A stretch of DNA of 64,000 bases from contig NZ_JAIQLH010000021.1 in NCBI RefSeq assembly GCF_020037025.1, positions 1-64,000 of the forward strand, in the 5' to 3' direction. The first letter of the stretch is position 1, and each line of letters begins with the position of its first letter. Shown here one piece after another: positions 48,546-57,602 of the stretch. The notes below the pieces were generated by a model. The model ran no database searches. It saw nothing but the letters and a program-made list of their open reading frames with translations, and was not told the DNA's origin. Position numbers and translations under genes: made by a program. The stretch is from Streptomyces huiliensis (GTDB taxonomy: Bacteria; Actinomycetota; Actinomycetes; Streptomycetales; Streptomycetaceae).

Positions 48546-49022
48546 TCAGTCCAGGTCGATGCGCTCGGTGCCGCCCGTGCCCTCGCCGCCGTCGCCGTCC
48601 CGGCCCCCGGCCGGACGCTCCTCCGCGGGGCGGTCCTCGGCGGCGGCCCGCGTCCACCGCTGCTCCTGGCCGCGGACGGCGGCCCGGTAGGCGGCCATCA
48701 GCTCGGAGCCGGCGGACGCGAGGTGGTCGAAGACGTCCGGGTTGCGTTCGATGACGGGCTCGACGACGGCCTTGGCCCGTTCGACGACCTGCTGCACGGC
48801 GCCCTGGGCGACGGCGCCGGCGAGCGGCAGCTGGAAGGACGCGACCTTGTCGGCGACGGCCTCGACGAGTCTGCGCAGCTCGTCGGCGGCGGAGCCGGGC
48901 TCCTGGCCCTGTTCCGCCCGCCGGCGGGCGCGCTCCTCGGCGAGGTCCTCGGCGCAGGCCGCCTCCCAGGCGTCGGGGTCGGGGCCCGCCGGGGAGGCGG
49001 GGCGCTCGTTGGCATCGTTCAC
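48546..49022 (-). CDS. DUF5304 protein (SCO2127-like)
   Basis: A 158 aa acidic, helix-rich soluble protein with a charged N-terminus, a helical core (about 45-115) including FQLPLAGAVAQGAVQQVVERA and a disordered C-terminal tail. GTG 49022 has AGGAG upstream. In S. coelicolor and related strains the gene beside glkA (SCO2127) has been reported to stimulate glucokinase expression or glucose use; mechanism unclear. Confidence 0.8.
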   Translation of the reverse strand: MNDANERPASPAGPDPDAWEAACAEDLAEERARRRAEQGQEPGSAADELRRLVEAVADKVASFQLPLAGAVAQGAVQQVVERAKAVVEPVIERNPDVFDHLASAGSELMAAYRAAVRGQEQRWTRAAAEDRPAEERPAGGRDGDGGEGTGGTERIDLD

Positions 49023-49122
49023 GACGGACTCCTGGGGCAGGCTCTTTCCTTCGACGTTACCCGAAGGAGGGCCTGCCGTTCAGGGCGCTTCGCACACCCG
49101 TAGGGGTGCCGGGGGGACGCGG

Positions 49123-50373
49123 TCAGGAGCCCGTCCGGGGCCACAGGTCCGGGTCGGGGGTGAAGCGGACGCACAGGGCGCCGTCGCGGAGCCCGGCGCC
49201 GGAGACGGTGCACCGGCGGAGGGCGGACGGCAGGGCGAGCGCGCGGCGGAACGGACCGACGGAGACGATGAGTTCGTCGCCCCGCCGGACGAGGCCGATC
49301 CGGTCGCGTGCGGCGCCGGGCAGCGGCAGCCGCCAGACGAGCAGGTTCTCGTCGGCCAGCCGGTCCTCCACGACGGGGAGCGGGAGCGGAACCGGGCCGG
49401 ATACGGGCTCGGTCCCGGCGACGGCGGCCAGCCGGTCGAGGCCGCCGGGGCCCACCGCGTCCGCGCCGAGGTGCGGCAGCTCGACGACGGGCACACCCTC
49501 GTCCCCGTACTCCTCGCGCAGCCCCTTCAGCGCGGCCCGCTGCGCCTCCGCCAGGCCGGCGAGCCAGGGGTCGGCGGCGTCCGGCAGCAGCCGGTTGGCG
49601 ACGAGGGCGCCGATCCGGCGGCCGTGCAGGGCCAGGCCCGCACGGACGGACCGCAGGGCGTCGGCGGTCAGCGGCCCGGGTTCGGCGACCATGTGGACGG
49701 CCGTGTCCTCGGCGTCGAGGACGTCCTGGACGGCGGCCAGTTCCGCGTCCCACCGCCCGGCGAGCTCGTACAGCCGCTGGGCGGGCATGGGCACCCCGGC
49801 GAGCTGGGCGAGGACCGGGCGCAGGGCGCGGGCGGCCTGCCGCTCGGGCGGCAGCAGCCGGCGCAGGTAGCGGCGGAGCTGCCCGGGCAGGGCGAGCAGG
49901 CGGACGGTGTCGTGGCCGGGGGGCATGTCGACGACGAGCAGGTCCCACGCGTCGCCGGGAACGTCGCCGGAAACGCTGTCGCCGTGCGCGGCGCGCAGGG
50001 CGGCGAGGACGGCGAGCGGCTCGGCGCCCGGCAGCTCGGTGAACTCCTCGGGGTCGAGGGGGGCGGCGCCCAGCAGGTCGAAGAGGGCGGCGCCGCGCTC
50101 CTGGAGCTCGCCGGCGAGGGCAGTGAAGTGCTCGCCGGTGGCGATCCGGGCGGCCCACAGCCCGGGAGCGGCCTCGACGGGCGGCGTGTAGGGCCGGCGC
50201 GCGTCACCGCCGCCGTCCGGCAGCGGGGTGCCGAGGACGGCGTCCGGTACCGGCCCGGGGTCGGTGGTCAGCAGCAGGACGCGCCGTCCGGCGCGGGCCG
50301 CGGCCAGCGCGGTGGCGGCCGCGACGGTGGTACGGCCCGCGCCTCCGGGACCGGTGACGAGGACCGTGCGCAA
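49123..50373 (-). CDS. ArsA-like P-loop ATPase with a changed Walker A
   Basis: A 416 aa SIMIBI-class protein of the ArsA/Get3 family. The P-loop reads TGPGGAGRTT at about residues 7-16, where GKGGVGKTT is usual: both the intermolecular signature Lys and the phosphate-loop Lys are missing, the latter replaced by Arg. WDLLVVDMPPGHDTVRLL is intact. The start is TTG 50373, with GGAGG 8 nt upstream. The M. tuberculosis neighbour is Rv2184c, also beside an SRPBCC gene. Partner of the SRPBCC protein is a reasonable guess. Confidence 0.82.
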   Translation of the reverse strand: MRTVLVTGPGGAGRTTVAAATALAAARAGRRVLLLTTDPGPVPDAVLGTPLPDGGGDARRPYTPPVEAAPGLWAARIATGEHFTALAGELQERGAALFDLLGAAPLDPEEFTELPGAEPLAVLAALRAAHGDSVSGDVPGDAWDLLVVDMPPGHDTVRLLALPGQLRRYLRRLLPPERQAARALRPVLAQLAGVPMPAQRLYELAGRWDAELAAVQDVLDAEDTAVHMVAEPGPLTADALRSVRAGLALHGRRIGALVANRLLPDAADPWLAGLAEAQRAALKGLREEYGDEGVPVVELPHLGADAVGPGGLDRLAAVAGTEPVSGPVPLPLPVVEDRLADENLLVWRLPLPGAARDRIGLVRRGDELIVSVGPFRRALALPSALRRCTVSGAGLRDGALCVRFTPDPDLWPRTGS

Positions 50374-50407
50374 GGGTGGAGCCTCCAGAGCGGGAACGGG
50401 GAACGGG

Positions 50408-50857
50408 TCAGGAAGCGGCGACGGTCTCGACGCGCTGCTTCAGCCCGGCGAGGGCGCGGTCGATGATGACCTTCTCCGCCTTGCGCTTGATCATCCCGAG
50501 CATGGGGATCTTCACGTCGACGGTGAGCAGGTAGGTCGCCTCGGTGCGGCGCCCGCCGTCCAGCGGCTTCAGGCTGTACGAGCCGTCGAGCTGGCGCAGC
50601 ATGGCCGACTTCACCAGGGACCAGGAGACGGTGTGCTCGTCCGGCCAGCTGTAGGCGAGGGTGTGGTCGTCCTTGATCGCGCCCGCGTCCAGCACCAGGC
50701 GCACCTTGGCGGCGCGGCCATTGTCGTCCCGCTCCAGCACCTCGGCCTGCTTCACCTCGCCCGTCCACGCCGGGTAGCGGTCGAAGTCGGCGATCACCGC
50801 CATGACCTCGGCGGGGCTCGCCTCGATCGTGATGCTCGAGCTGGTGTGTTCCGCCAT
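50408..50857 (-). CDS. SRPBCC family protein (polyketide cyclase/START-like)
   Basis: A 149 aa START/Bet v 1-fold protein with a helix-grip core that makes a hydrophobic cavity, and typical segments ASPAEVMAVIADFDRYPAW and the C-terminal AEKVIIDRALAGLKQRVE helix. ATG 50857 has GGAGGAG upstream. It is 34 nt upstream of the ArsA-like gene, the same pair as Rv2184c/Rv2185c in M. tuberculosis. Ligand unknown. Confidence 0.88.
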   Translation of the reverse strand: MAEHTSSSITIEASPAEVMAVIADFDRYPAWTGEVKQAEVLERDDNGRAAKVRLVLDAGAIKDDHTLAYSWPDEHTVSWSLVKSAMLRQLDGSYSLKPLDGGRRTEATYLLTVDVKIPMLGMIKRKAEKVIIDRALAGLKQRVETVAAS

Positions 50858-50952
50858 CGCTGTGGCTCCTCCGTGCCGGTCCGGCCGACTGTCTCTGCTG
50901 CTGCCTGGCTGCTGCCTGCTGCCTGCCGGTGCAGGCTACCTCTCCCGGCGTG

Positions 50953-51732
50953 TCACCACTCCATGGCCCAGGGTGTACCGGTGGACGCGAAGTGCCCGAC
51001 GTTGACGCATTCGGTCACGCCGACGCGCATCCGGCGGGCCAGCGGCTGGTGGACGTGGCCGAAGAGCGCGTACCGGGGGCGGGTGGCGCGGATCGCCTCC
51101 AGCAGGGCGGAGCTGCCGCGCTCGAAGCGCCGGGCGACCGTGTCGTAGCAGAGTTCGGGCAGGTCAGGCGGGATGTGGGAGCAGAGGACGTCGACCTCGC
51201 CGAGCGCCTCGACCTTGGCGGCGTACACGTCGTCGTCGATCTCGTAGGGCGTACGCATGGGCGTCCGCAGGCCACCTCCGACGAAGCCGAAGACGCGCCC
51301 TCCGATCTCGACGCGTTCGCCGTCGAGGACGGTGGTGCCGGGGCGGGCGAATTCCGGCCACAGGGCCGGGATGTCGACGTTGCCGTACGTGGCGTACGTG
51401 GGGGTGGGGAAGGCCGCGAAGAGTTCGGCGTACTGCTTGCGGACCGCCTGTTCGATGGCGGTGGCGCGGTCCATTCCGGCCCAGAGGCCGCGGGCGAAGG
51501 CCCGGGCCTCCTCGAAGCGGCGGGCGGTGCGCAGCTCGACGAGGCGGCCGGCGTTCTCCGCGCCGAACAGGTCGGGGAAGATGCCGCGCGCGTGATCGGC
51601 GTAGTCGAGGAAGAGGACGAGGTCGCCGAGGCAGATCAGGGCGTCGGCGCCGTCACCCGCGCGGGCCAGGTCCCGGGCGTTGCCGTGCACGTCGCTGACC
51701 ACATGAACCCTGGTGCCTCGGGAGCCTCGCAT
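50953..51732 (-). CDS. metallophosphoesterase
   Basis: A 259 aa calcineurin-like phosphoesterase with motif order VHVVSDVHGN (DxH), ICLGDLV (GD), TYGNVD (GN), VLCSHIPP (H) and FGHVHQP (GHxH), which hold the dinuclear metal. The ATG at 51732 is 7 nt from a TAGGGT -10, so it is probably leaderless; GTG 51741 would be upstream of the predicted transcript start. Substrate unknown. Confidence 0.88.
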   Translation of the reverse strand: MRGSRGTRVHVVSDVHGNARDLARAGDGADALICLGDLVLFLDYADHARGIFPDLFGAENAGRLVELRTARRFEEARAFARGLWAGMDRATAIEQAVRKQYAELFAAFPTPTYATYGNVDIPALWPEFARPGTTVLDGERVEIGGRVFGFVGGGLRTPMRTPYEIDDDVYAAKVEALGEVDVLCSHIPPDLPELCYDTVARRFERGSSALLEAIRATRPRYALFGHVHQPLARRMRVGVTECVNVGHFASTGTPWAMEW

Positions 51733-51739
51733 GTTCAGC

Positions 51740-51745
51740 ACCCTA
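51740..51745 (-). promoter_or_regulatory. -10 hexamer of the metallophosphoesterase gene (leaderless)
   Basis: TAGGGT on the minus strand ends 7 nt before the ATG at 51732. Confidence 0.5.
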
Positions 51746-51879
51746 GATCGCGGTCCGGCCCGGCGGAAGGGCCGCGACCTGCGGTTACTTCCGGGTCACC
51801 AGGGGGAGCGGCTAGGGTGCCGGGAGCGGTTCCGCGGCATGTGACGCACAGAACATCTGGGCGTGACCCTCTATTCGAA

Positions 51880-51891
51880 ACCAGTACTGGT
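51880..51891. promoter_or_regulatory. 12 bp perfect palindrome upstream of fadD
   Basis: ACCAGTACTGGT lies 124-135 bp before the fadD start in the divergent gap, 28 bp upstream of the 15 bp direct repeat. Operator-like. No known consensus is matched. Confidence 0.4.
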
Positions 51892-51918
51892 GGGTAACGT
51901 CCGGGCCGTCCTTCACCG

Positions 51919-51948
51919 TGCCCGAATTACACATGCCCGAATTACATG
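51919..51948 (+). repeat. 15 bp direct repeat upstream of fadD
   Basis: TGCCCGAATTACA occurs at 51919 and again at 51934, with an exact 15 bp period. It contains unusually AT-rich blocks (AATTACA) for this genome, so each copy could also supply -10-like sequence. Confidence 0.7.
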
Positions 51949-52014
51949 GACCGCAGCCGACGCAGCGCCCCTCGACGACGCGGCGGCGCCGGCGCCCGAC
52001 GAGGAGCAGCAGTC

Positions 52015-53829
52015 TTGCGCGAGTTCAGCCTTCCGGCCCTCTACGAGGTCCCAGCGGACGGAAACCTGACGGATCTCATCCGCCGGAACGCCTCGCTCCA
52101 CCCAGACGTCGCGGTCATAGGGCGCAAGGTCGAGGGCCGGTGGGAGGACGTCACCGCGGTCGGGTTCCTGGCCGAGGTACGGGCCGCCGCCAAGGGCCTG
52201 ATGGCCTCGGGCGTGAAGCCGGGCGACCGGATCGGCCTGCTCTCCCGCACCCGCTACGAGTGGGCGCTGCTGGACTTCGCCATCTGGAGCGCGGGCGGCG
52301 TCACCGTCCCCGTCTACGAGACGAGCTCGCCCGAGCAGATCGAGTGGATCCTCGGCGACTCCGGGGCCGTGGCCTGCCTGGTGGAGACGGACGCGCACGA
52401 GGCGGCCGTCGCCTCCGTCCGGGAGTCGCTCCCGGAGCTGAAGCACGTCTGGAAAATCGAGGCCGGCGCCGACGACGCCGTCGGCGCGGTGGAGACCCTG
52501 CGCACCGCCGGCGCCGACCTGACCGACGAGGAGGTCGACGAGCGCAGCTCGCTGGCCGACGCGGACACCCCCGCGACCATCGTCTACACCTCGGGCACCA
52601 CCGGCCGCCCCAAGGGCTGCGTCCTCACCCACCGCAGCTTCTTCGCCGAGTGCGGCAACGCGGTGGAGCGCCTCAAGCCCCTCTTCCGCACCGGCGACTC
52701 CTCGGTCCTGCTCTTCCTCCCCGCCGCGCACGTCTTCGGGCGGCTGGTCGAGGTGGCCGCGCTGATGGCCCCCATCCGGCTGGGCATGGTCAGCGACATC
52801 AAGAACCTGACCGACGACCTCGCGGGCTTCCGCCCGACGTTGATCCTCGGCGTGCCCCGGGTCTTCGAGAAGGTCTACAACGGCGCCCGCGCCAAGGCCC
52901 AGGCGGACGGCAAGGGCAAGATCTTCGACAAGGCGGCGGACACCGCCATCGCCTACAGCCGCGCCCTGGACACCCCGTCGGGCCCCGGCTTCGGCCTGAA
53001 GGTCAAGCACAAGGTCTTCGACCGCCTCGTCTACGGCAAGCTCCGCGCGGTCCTCGGCGGCCGGGCCACCCACGCCATCTCCGGCGGCGCCCCGCTGGGC
53101 GAGCGCCTCGGCCACTTCTACCGCGGCATCGGCTTCACCGTCCTGGAGGGCTACGGCCTGACGGAGTCCTGCGCCGCCACCGCGTTCAACCCCTGGGACC
53201 GGCAGAAGATCGGCACGGTCGGCCAGCCGCTCCCCGGCTCGGTCGTCCGGATCGCCGACGACGGCGAGGTGCTGCTCCACGGCGAGCACCTGTTCACGGG
53301 CTACTGGAACAACGAGAAGGCCACCGCCGAGGCCCTGGAGGACGGCTGGTTCCACACCGGCGACCTCGGCACCCTCGACGAGGACGGCTACCTCAGCATC
53401 ACCGGCCGCAAGAAGGAGATCCTCGTGACCGCGGGCGGCAAGAACGTCGCCCCCGCCGTCATCGAGGACCGCATCCGCGCCCACGCCCTCATCGCCGAGT
53501 GCATGGTCGTCGGCGACGCCCGCCCCTTCGTCGGCGCCCTCGTCACCCTCGACGAGGACTTCCTCCCCCGCTGGCTCGAACGCCACGGCAAGCCCGCCGG
53601 CCTCACGGCCGCCGACCTCGCCGACGACCCCGAGCTCCTCGCCGACGTCCAGAAGGCCGTCGACGACGGCAACGCGGCGGTGTCGAAGGCGGAGTCCGTG
53701 CGGAAGTTCCGCATCCTGCCGGGGCAGTTCACGGAGGAGTCGGGGCATGTGACGCCGTCGCTGAAGCTGAAGCGGAATGTCGTGGCGAAGGATTTCGCGC
53801 ACGAGATCGAGGCGATTTATCACGCGTGA
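52015..53829 (+). CDS. fadD: long-chain fatty-acid--CoA ligase (AMP-forming)
   Basis: Activates fatty acids to acyl-CoA through acyl-AMP. The 604 aa protein has the AMP-binding motif YTSGTTGRPKG (about 190-200), GYGLTESCA, TGDLG and the C-terminal GRKKEILVT hinge with the catalytic-loop Lys near LKLKRN. The start is TTG 52015 (LREFSLPALYEV), 8 nt after GAGGAG; the open frame upstream to ATG 51946 covers promoter sequence. The M. tuberculosis neighbour is fadD15 (Rv2187). Confidence 0.93.
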   Translation: MREFSLPALYEVPADGNLTDLIRRNASLHPDVAVIGRKVEGRWEDVTAVGFLAEVRAAAKGLMASGVKPGDRIGLLSRTRYEWALLDFAIWSAGGVTVPVYETSSPEQIEWILGDSGAVACLVETDAHEAAVASVRESLPELKHVWKIEAGADDAVGAVETLRTAGADLTDEEVDERSSLADADTPATIVYTSGTTGRPKGCVLTHRSFFAECGNAVERLKPLFRTGDSSVLLFLPAAHVFGRLVEVAALMAPIRLGMVSDIKNLTDDLAGFRPTLILGVPRVFEKVYNGARAKAQADGKGKIFDKAADTAIAYSRALDTPSGPGFGLKVKHKVFDRLVYGKLRAVLGGRATHAISGGAPLGERLGHFYRGIGFTVLEGYGLTESCAATAFNPWDRQKIGTVGQPLPGSVVRIADDGEVLLHGEHLFTGYWNNEKATAEALEDGWFHTGDLGTLDEDGYLSITGRKKEILVTAGGKNVAPAVIEDRIRAHALIAECMVVGDARPFVGALVTLDEDFLPRWLERHGKPAGLTAADLADDPELLADVQKAVDDGNAAVSKAESVRKFRILPGQFTEESGHVTPSLKLKRNVVAKDFAHEIEAIYHA

Positions 53830-53842
53830 GCGGTGTTGGGGG

Positions 53843-54010
53843 TGCCCCGGTCCCGCCCTTTCACCGTTTCTTGCGGGGGCAAGCCCCCGCACCCCCCCGG
53901 GCGGGCTGATTCAGCCCGTCCGGCGTTTGAGGACAACCGCGCGGAGCGCGGTTTCGGGGGCGCGGGGGCGCAGCCCCTGCAAGAAACGGTGAAAGGGCGG
54001 GACCGGGGCA
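53843..54010. repeat. dispersed inverted-repeat element, copy 8 (type copy)
   Basis: Best preserved copy: 168 bp bounded by a perfect 32 bp inverted repeat (53843-53874 and 53979-54010), left arm TGCCCCGGTCCCGCCCTTTC. Inside are GGGGGCAAGCCCCC and a short GGGCTGATTCAGCCC hairpin. Between the convergent fadD and GT87 genes. Confidence 0.9.
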
Positions 54011-54018
54011 ACACCCCC

Positions 54019-55323
54019 CTAGCCCGAGACGAGCTCGGACGCCCGCTCAGCCGGAGGCTCCGGCTCCCCGGCCGCGGCAGGCGGCACACTCACCGTGGCC
54101 CGCCAAAGCCGCCGGCAGGCAATCACCGTCGCCACCACCAGCAACGCGTTGCGCAGCGTCAACGTCGCCACCCCCAACTTGTCGCTGGCAATGACGTGCT
54201 GGAACCAAATAGGAAACTCCAACTGCGTAAGCGGCGCAGCCACAAGCACCAGCACAATCGGCAACCCCTGCCGCGTGGTCCGAACGGCCGCGCAGACGGC
54301 CGCGAGCCCGATCAGCCACACCACATACTGCGGACTGATCACCCGACTCGTCGTCGTGAACAGCAGCACCGCGGTGAACGCCGCGTCAGACGGCGTGCAC
54401 TCCTCGAACACCCGCGCCCGGAAACGCCACAGCAGCAACCAGGCGAACGCCAGCAAGCTCAACCCCAGCGCCAGCGCACTCACCGCGTGCACATGCCGCC
54501 CGAGGAACTCCACGGACCCGTAGTGCAGCCGGGCCCGCCCGTGCCACCCGAAGTGCCGGGCGAGGTGGAAAACCATCGACCCCAGCGACTCCACCTCGGT
54601 CCCCCGGTCTCGCTGGAAGGTGAGGAAAGCGAGAGCGCCCGGCATGGCGGCAGCGAACAGCATCAGCACCACCACGGCCGTGACGACGGCGGAACTCCAG
54701 GCGGACCGCGTCCGAGCCCCCCGCGGCACCCCGGCGAGCAGCAGCACGGGCCACACCTTCAGCAGCGCGCCGAACCCGGCGAGCGCGCCGGCCAGCCGCG
54801 TCCGGCGCCCCAGCGCCAGCAGTCCGGCGACGGCGACGGCGGTCACCATCACGTCGTACCGGGCGTAGACGATCGGCCCGAGCAGCGGCACCCCGAGCAC
54901 CCACACCCACACGCCGCGCCCGCTGCGGCGCCCGTCCCGGGCGGCGTACAGCAGCATGGCGAGGACGGCCGCGTCCGCCGTCCAGCAGACCAGGAAGAAG
55001 GCGTGCGCGTAGTCGAGGAACGGCAGCAGGCCCGGGGAGAGGACGGCGAGGGCGGCGGCGGGCGGGTACTGCCACGTCACGTCGTCGTAGGGGAAGACGC
55101 CGGTCTGGAAGACGCCGTACCAGCGCCGGTAGATCACCTCGATGTCGATGCCGACGTCCGAGCCGGGCATGTCCAGGACGCGGAACACGCACAGCAGCAG
55201 GACGGCCCGGGTGACGGCCCACACGGCCCCCACGGCGAGCAGGAACCTCAGCCGTGACCCCGTACCGGAACAACCCGTACCGGAAGTGCCTGTGCCGGAG
55301 GAGCCCGTACCGGAGCCCGCCAT
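54019..55323 (-). CDS. glycosyltransferase 87 family (mannosyltransferase-like) membrane protein
   Basis: A 434 aa GT-C type polyprenol-phosphate-sugar-dependent transferase with about ten transmembrane helices. The first extracytoplasmic loop after helix 1 has DVGIDIEVIYRRWYGVFQ with Asp residues as in GT87 enzymes. A short repetitive SGTG-rich N-terminus precedes helix 1. In mycobacteria the GT87 enzyme here (Rv2181) adds alpha-1,2-mannose to lipomannan. The start is ATG 55323. It is divergent from a PimB-like GT4. Confidence 0.82.
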   Translation of the reverse strand: MAGSGTGSSGTGTSGTGCSGTGSRLRFLLAVGAVWAVTRAVLLLCVFRVLDMPGSDVGIDIEVIYRRWYGVFQTGVFPYDDVTWQYPPAAALAVLSPGLLPFLDYAHAFFLVCWTADAAVLAMLLYAARDGRRSGRGVWVWVLGVPLLGPIVYARYDVMVTAVAVAGLLALGRRTRLAGALAGFGALLKVWPVLLLAGVPRGARTRSAWSSAVVTAVVVLMLFAAAMPGALAFLTFQRDRGTEVESLGSMVFHLARHFGWHGRARLHYGSVEFLGRHVHAVSALALGLSLLAFAWLLLWRFRARVFEECTPSDAAFTAVLLFTTTSRVISPQYVVWLIGLAAVCAAVRTTRQGLPIVLVLVAAPLTQLEFPIWFQHVIASDKLGVATLTLRNALLVVATVIACRRLWRATVSVPPAAAGEPEPPAERASELVSG

Positions 55324-55551
55324 CGTCCACCTCGTCCCATCAGGGCACCACACGCCGTGATGATGCCGTCACTGCAAGGCATGATGCCCGCCCGGCGGCC
55401 GGTCCTCGGTGACGTGCGACGTCGTGGCGCCATTGCCGCCCGATCGCCCGCCCGGACGCACCTCCCGCCGCCGCCCCGGGTACTGTCGGCGGCGACCGCG
55501 AGCGACGCACGCACGCCCACCGGGCGCGAGAGGCAGACGAGACCGAACGGC

Positions 55552-56694
55552 ATGCACAAGACCCTGATCGTCACCAACGACTTCCCGCCCCGGCCCGGCG
55601 GCATCCAGGCGTTCCTGCACAACATGGCGCTGCGGCTGGACCCGGCCGAGATCGTCGTCTACGCGTCGACGTGGAAGCGGAGCCGCGAGGGCGTCGAGGC
55701 CACCGCCCGGTTCGACGCCGAGCAGCCGTTCCGCGTGGTGCGCGACCGGACGACGATGCTGCTGCCGACCCCCCGGGTGACCCGCCGCGCGGCGAGCCTG
55801 CTGCGGGAACACGGCTGCTCCTCGGTCTGGTTCGGCGCGGCGGCCCCGCTGGGCCTGATGGCCCCGGCGTTGCGGGCGGCGGGCGCGCGGCGGATCGTCG
55901 CCACCTCGCACGGGCACGAGGCCGGCTGGGCGCAGCTGCCCGCCGCGCGGCAGTTGCTGCGGCGCATCGGCGAGGGCACCGACACGATCACCTATCTGGG
56001 TGAGTACACCCGCTCCCGCATCGCCTCCGCCCTCACCCGCGAGGCGGCGGCCCGCATGGTCCAACTCCCGCCCGGCGTCGACGAGAAGACCTTCCACCCC
56101 GGCTCGGGTGGCGACGCGGTCCGGGCCCGGCTCGGCCTCACCGACCGCCCGGTGGTCGTCTGCGTCTCCCGGCTCGTCCCGCGCAAGGGCCAGGACACCC
56201 TGATCCGTGCCCTGCCCGCCGTCCTGGCCCGCGTCCCGGACACCGTCCTGCTCATCGTCGGCGGCGGCCCGTACGCCGCCGACCTGCGCAAACTCGCCGA
56301 GGAGACGGGCGTCGCCGCGTCCGTCCGGTTCACCGGCCCGGTCGAGTGGGCCGAACTGCCCGCCCACTACGGCGCCGGCGACGTCTTCGCCATGCCCTGC
56401 CGCACCCGGCGCGGCGGCCTGGACGTCGAGGGGCTCGGCATCGTCTACCTGGAGGCGTCGGCGACGGGCCTGCCGGTCGTCGCCGGCGACTCCGGCGGCG
56501 CCCCGGACGCGGTGCTGGAGGGCGAGACGGGGTTCGTGGTACGCGGCGAGTCGGCCGCCGAGACGGCGGACCGCGTCGCGACGCTCCTCCTCGACCCGGA
56601 GCTGCGCGCCCGCATGGGCGCGCGCGGCCGGGCCTGGGTGGAGGAGCGCTGGCGCTGGGACCTGCTGGCGGAGCGCCTGAAGGACCTCCTGTAG
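55552..56694 (+). CDS. GT4 glycosyltransferase, PimB-like
   Basis: A 380 aa GT-B glycosyltransferase with N-terminal NDFPPRPGGIQAFL, the donor loop VCVSRLVPRKGQDTL and the C-terminal EGLGIVYLEASATGLP (E-x7-E motif). It resembles PimB, which adds the second mannose from GDP-mannose to phosphatidylinositol mannoside at the inner membrane face. The M. tuberculosis neighbour is pimB (Rv2188c). ATG 55552 is chosen from conservation. TACTGT lies about 65 bp upstream as a possible -10. Confidence 0.85.
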   Translation: MHKTLIVTNDFPPRPGGIQAFLHNMALRLDPAEIVVYASTWKRSREGVEATARFDAEQPFRVVRDRTTMLLPTPRVTRRAASLLREHGCSSVWFGAAAPLGLMAPALRAAGARRIVATSHGHEAGWAQLPAARQLLRRIGEGTDTITYLGEYTRSRIASALTREAAARMVQLPPGVDEKTFHPGSGGDAVRARLGLTDRPVVVCVSRLVPRKGQDTLIRALPAVLARVPDTVLLIVGGGPYAADLRKLAEETGVAASVRFTGPVEWAELPAHYGAGDVFAMPCRTRRGGLDVEGLGIVYLEASATGLPVVAGDSGGAPDAVLEGETGFVVRGESAAETADRVATLLLDPELRARMGARGRAWVEERWRWDLLAERLKDLL

Positions 56695-56697
56695 ACC

Positions 56698-57600
56698 ATG
56701 GCCATGAGCACAGAGATCGATTACGGCCGCTTCGGGGAACGCCTGGAGGCGGCCCGGCGGGTGGCGGCGACGGACCCGGCCGGCAGCGCCGCCCGCTGGG
56801 AGCTGCTGCGCGCGTTCCAGGAGGAGTGGGGGTACGAGCCGACCGGCGGCGCGCGCTGGGAGCGCGACGAGCCGGACGCGCACAAGGCGTACGTCGCCGG
56901 CCTGCGCCCCGCCGCGCCAGAAGACGAGCCGGAGCCGGACGACGTCGACCGCAGCCTCCCCATACCCGCCGCCCTGGACGAGTGGTGGGACCTGCCGTTC
57001 AACTCCTTCGCCGACCGCTGGCGGCTCTACTGGACGAACCCGGTCTGGCCGCCCACCGTCCGCCCCGACCCGACCGGCTACGGTGCCGCCGACGCCCTGC
57101 CGCGCGACAACCCGTTCACGGACCCGGACGAGGACCCCCGGGTCTGCGTCCTGATGGCCGAGAACCAGTTCTGCAACGAGTGGGGCTACCCGGCGGCCCG
57201 CGCCCATCTCGTCGACCCGCCGGTGCTGGTGACCGTCGAGGACCGCGAGTGGACCCTCCAGAGCCACTCGGTCTCGGAGTTCTTCCTCGCGCTGGCGGCG
57301 GTCCGCCTGCCCGACCACTACGGCTGGGCGGTGGAGGACCCGGACCTGACCCCGGAGGCCGAGGCCCGCCTCCGCGAGGCGCTCCGCCCGATGGGCCTGC
57401 TGCCCTGGCGCGAACTGGGCGCCCACACGGAGTTCCTGGGCGGCCCGGACGTCATCGCGCTCCACAACACGGGGTACGGCGACACGGAACTCGTCCTCTA
57501 CGGCCGCACCGAGGCGGCACTGCACCGCCTCGCCGCGACCCTGGGAACGGACTGGTCGGAGGAGATCGCCGAACCGGACGCCCTCCACGAGGAGTCCTGA
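56698..57600 (+). CDS. SMI1/KNR4 (SUKH)-like protein
   Basis: A 300 aa soluble acidic protein. The C-terminal half has features typical of SUKH-fold proteins: AENQFCNEWGYP, then VTVEDREWTLQSHSVSEFFLALA. SUKH proteins are often toxin-immunity proteins, but no toxin is next to it. It begins 3 nt after the GT4 stop, so it may be co-transcribed by read-through. An in-frame ATG at 56704 is an alternative start. Confidence 0.55.
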   Translation: MAMSTEIDYGRFGERLEAARRVAATDPAGSAARWELLRAFQEEWGYEPTGGARWERDEPDAHKAYVAGLRPAAPEDEPEPDDVDRSLPIPAALDEWWDLPFNSFADRWRLYWTNPVWPPTVRPDPTGYGAADALPRDNPFTDPDEDPRVCVLMAENQFCNEWGYPAARAHLVDPPVLVTVEDREWTLQSHSVSEFFLALAAVRLPDHYGWAVEDPDLTPEAEARLREALRPMGLLPWRELGAHTEFLGGPDVIALHNTGYGDTELVLYGRTEAALHRLAATLGTDWSEEIAEPDALHEES

Positions 57601-57602
57601 CC

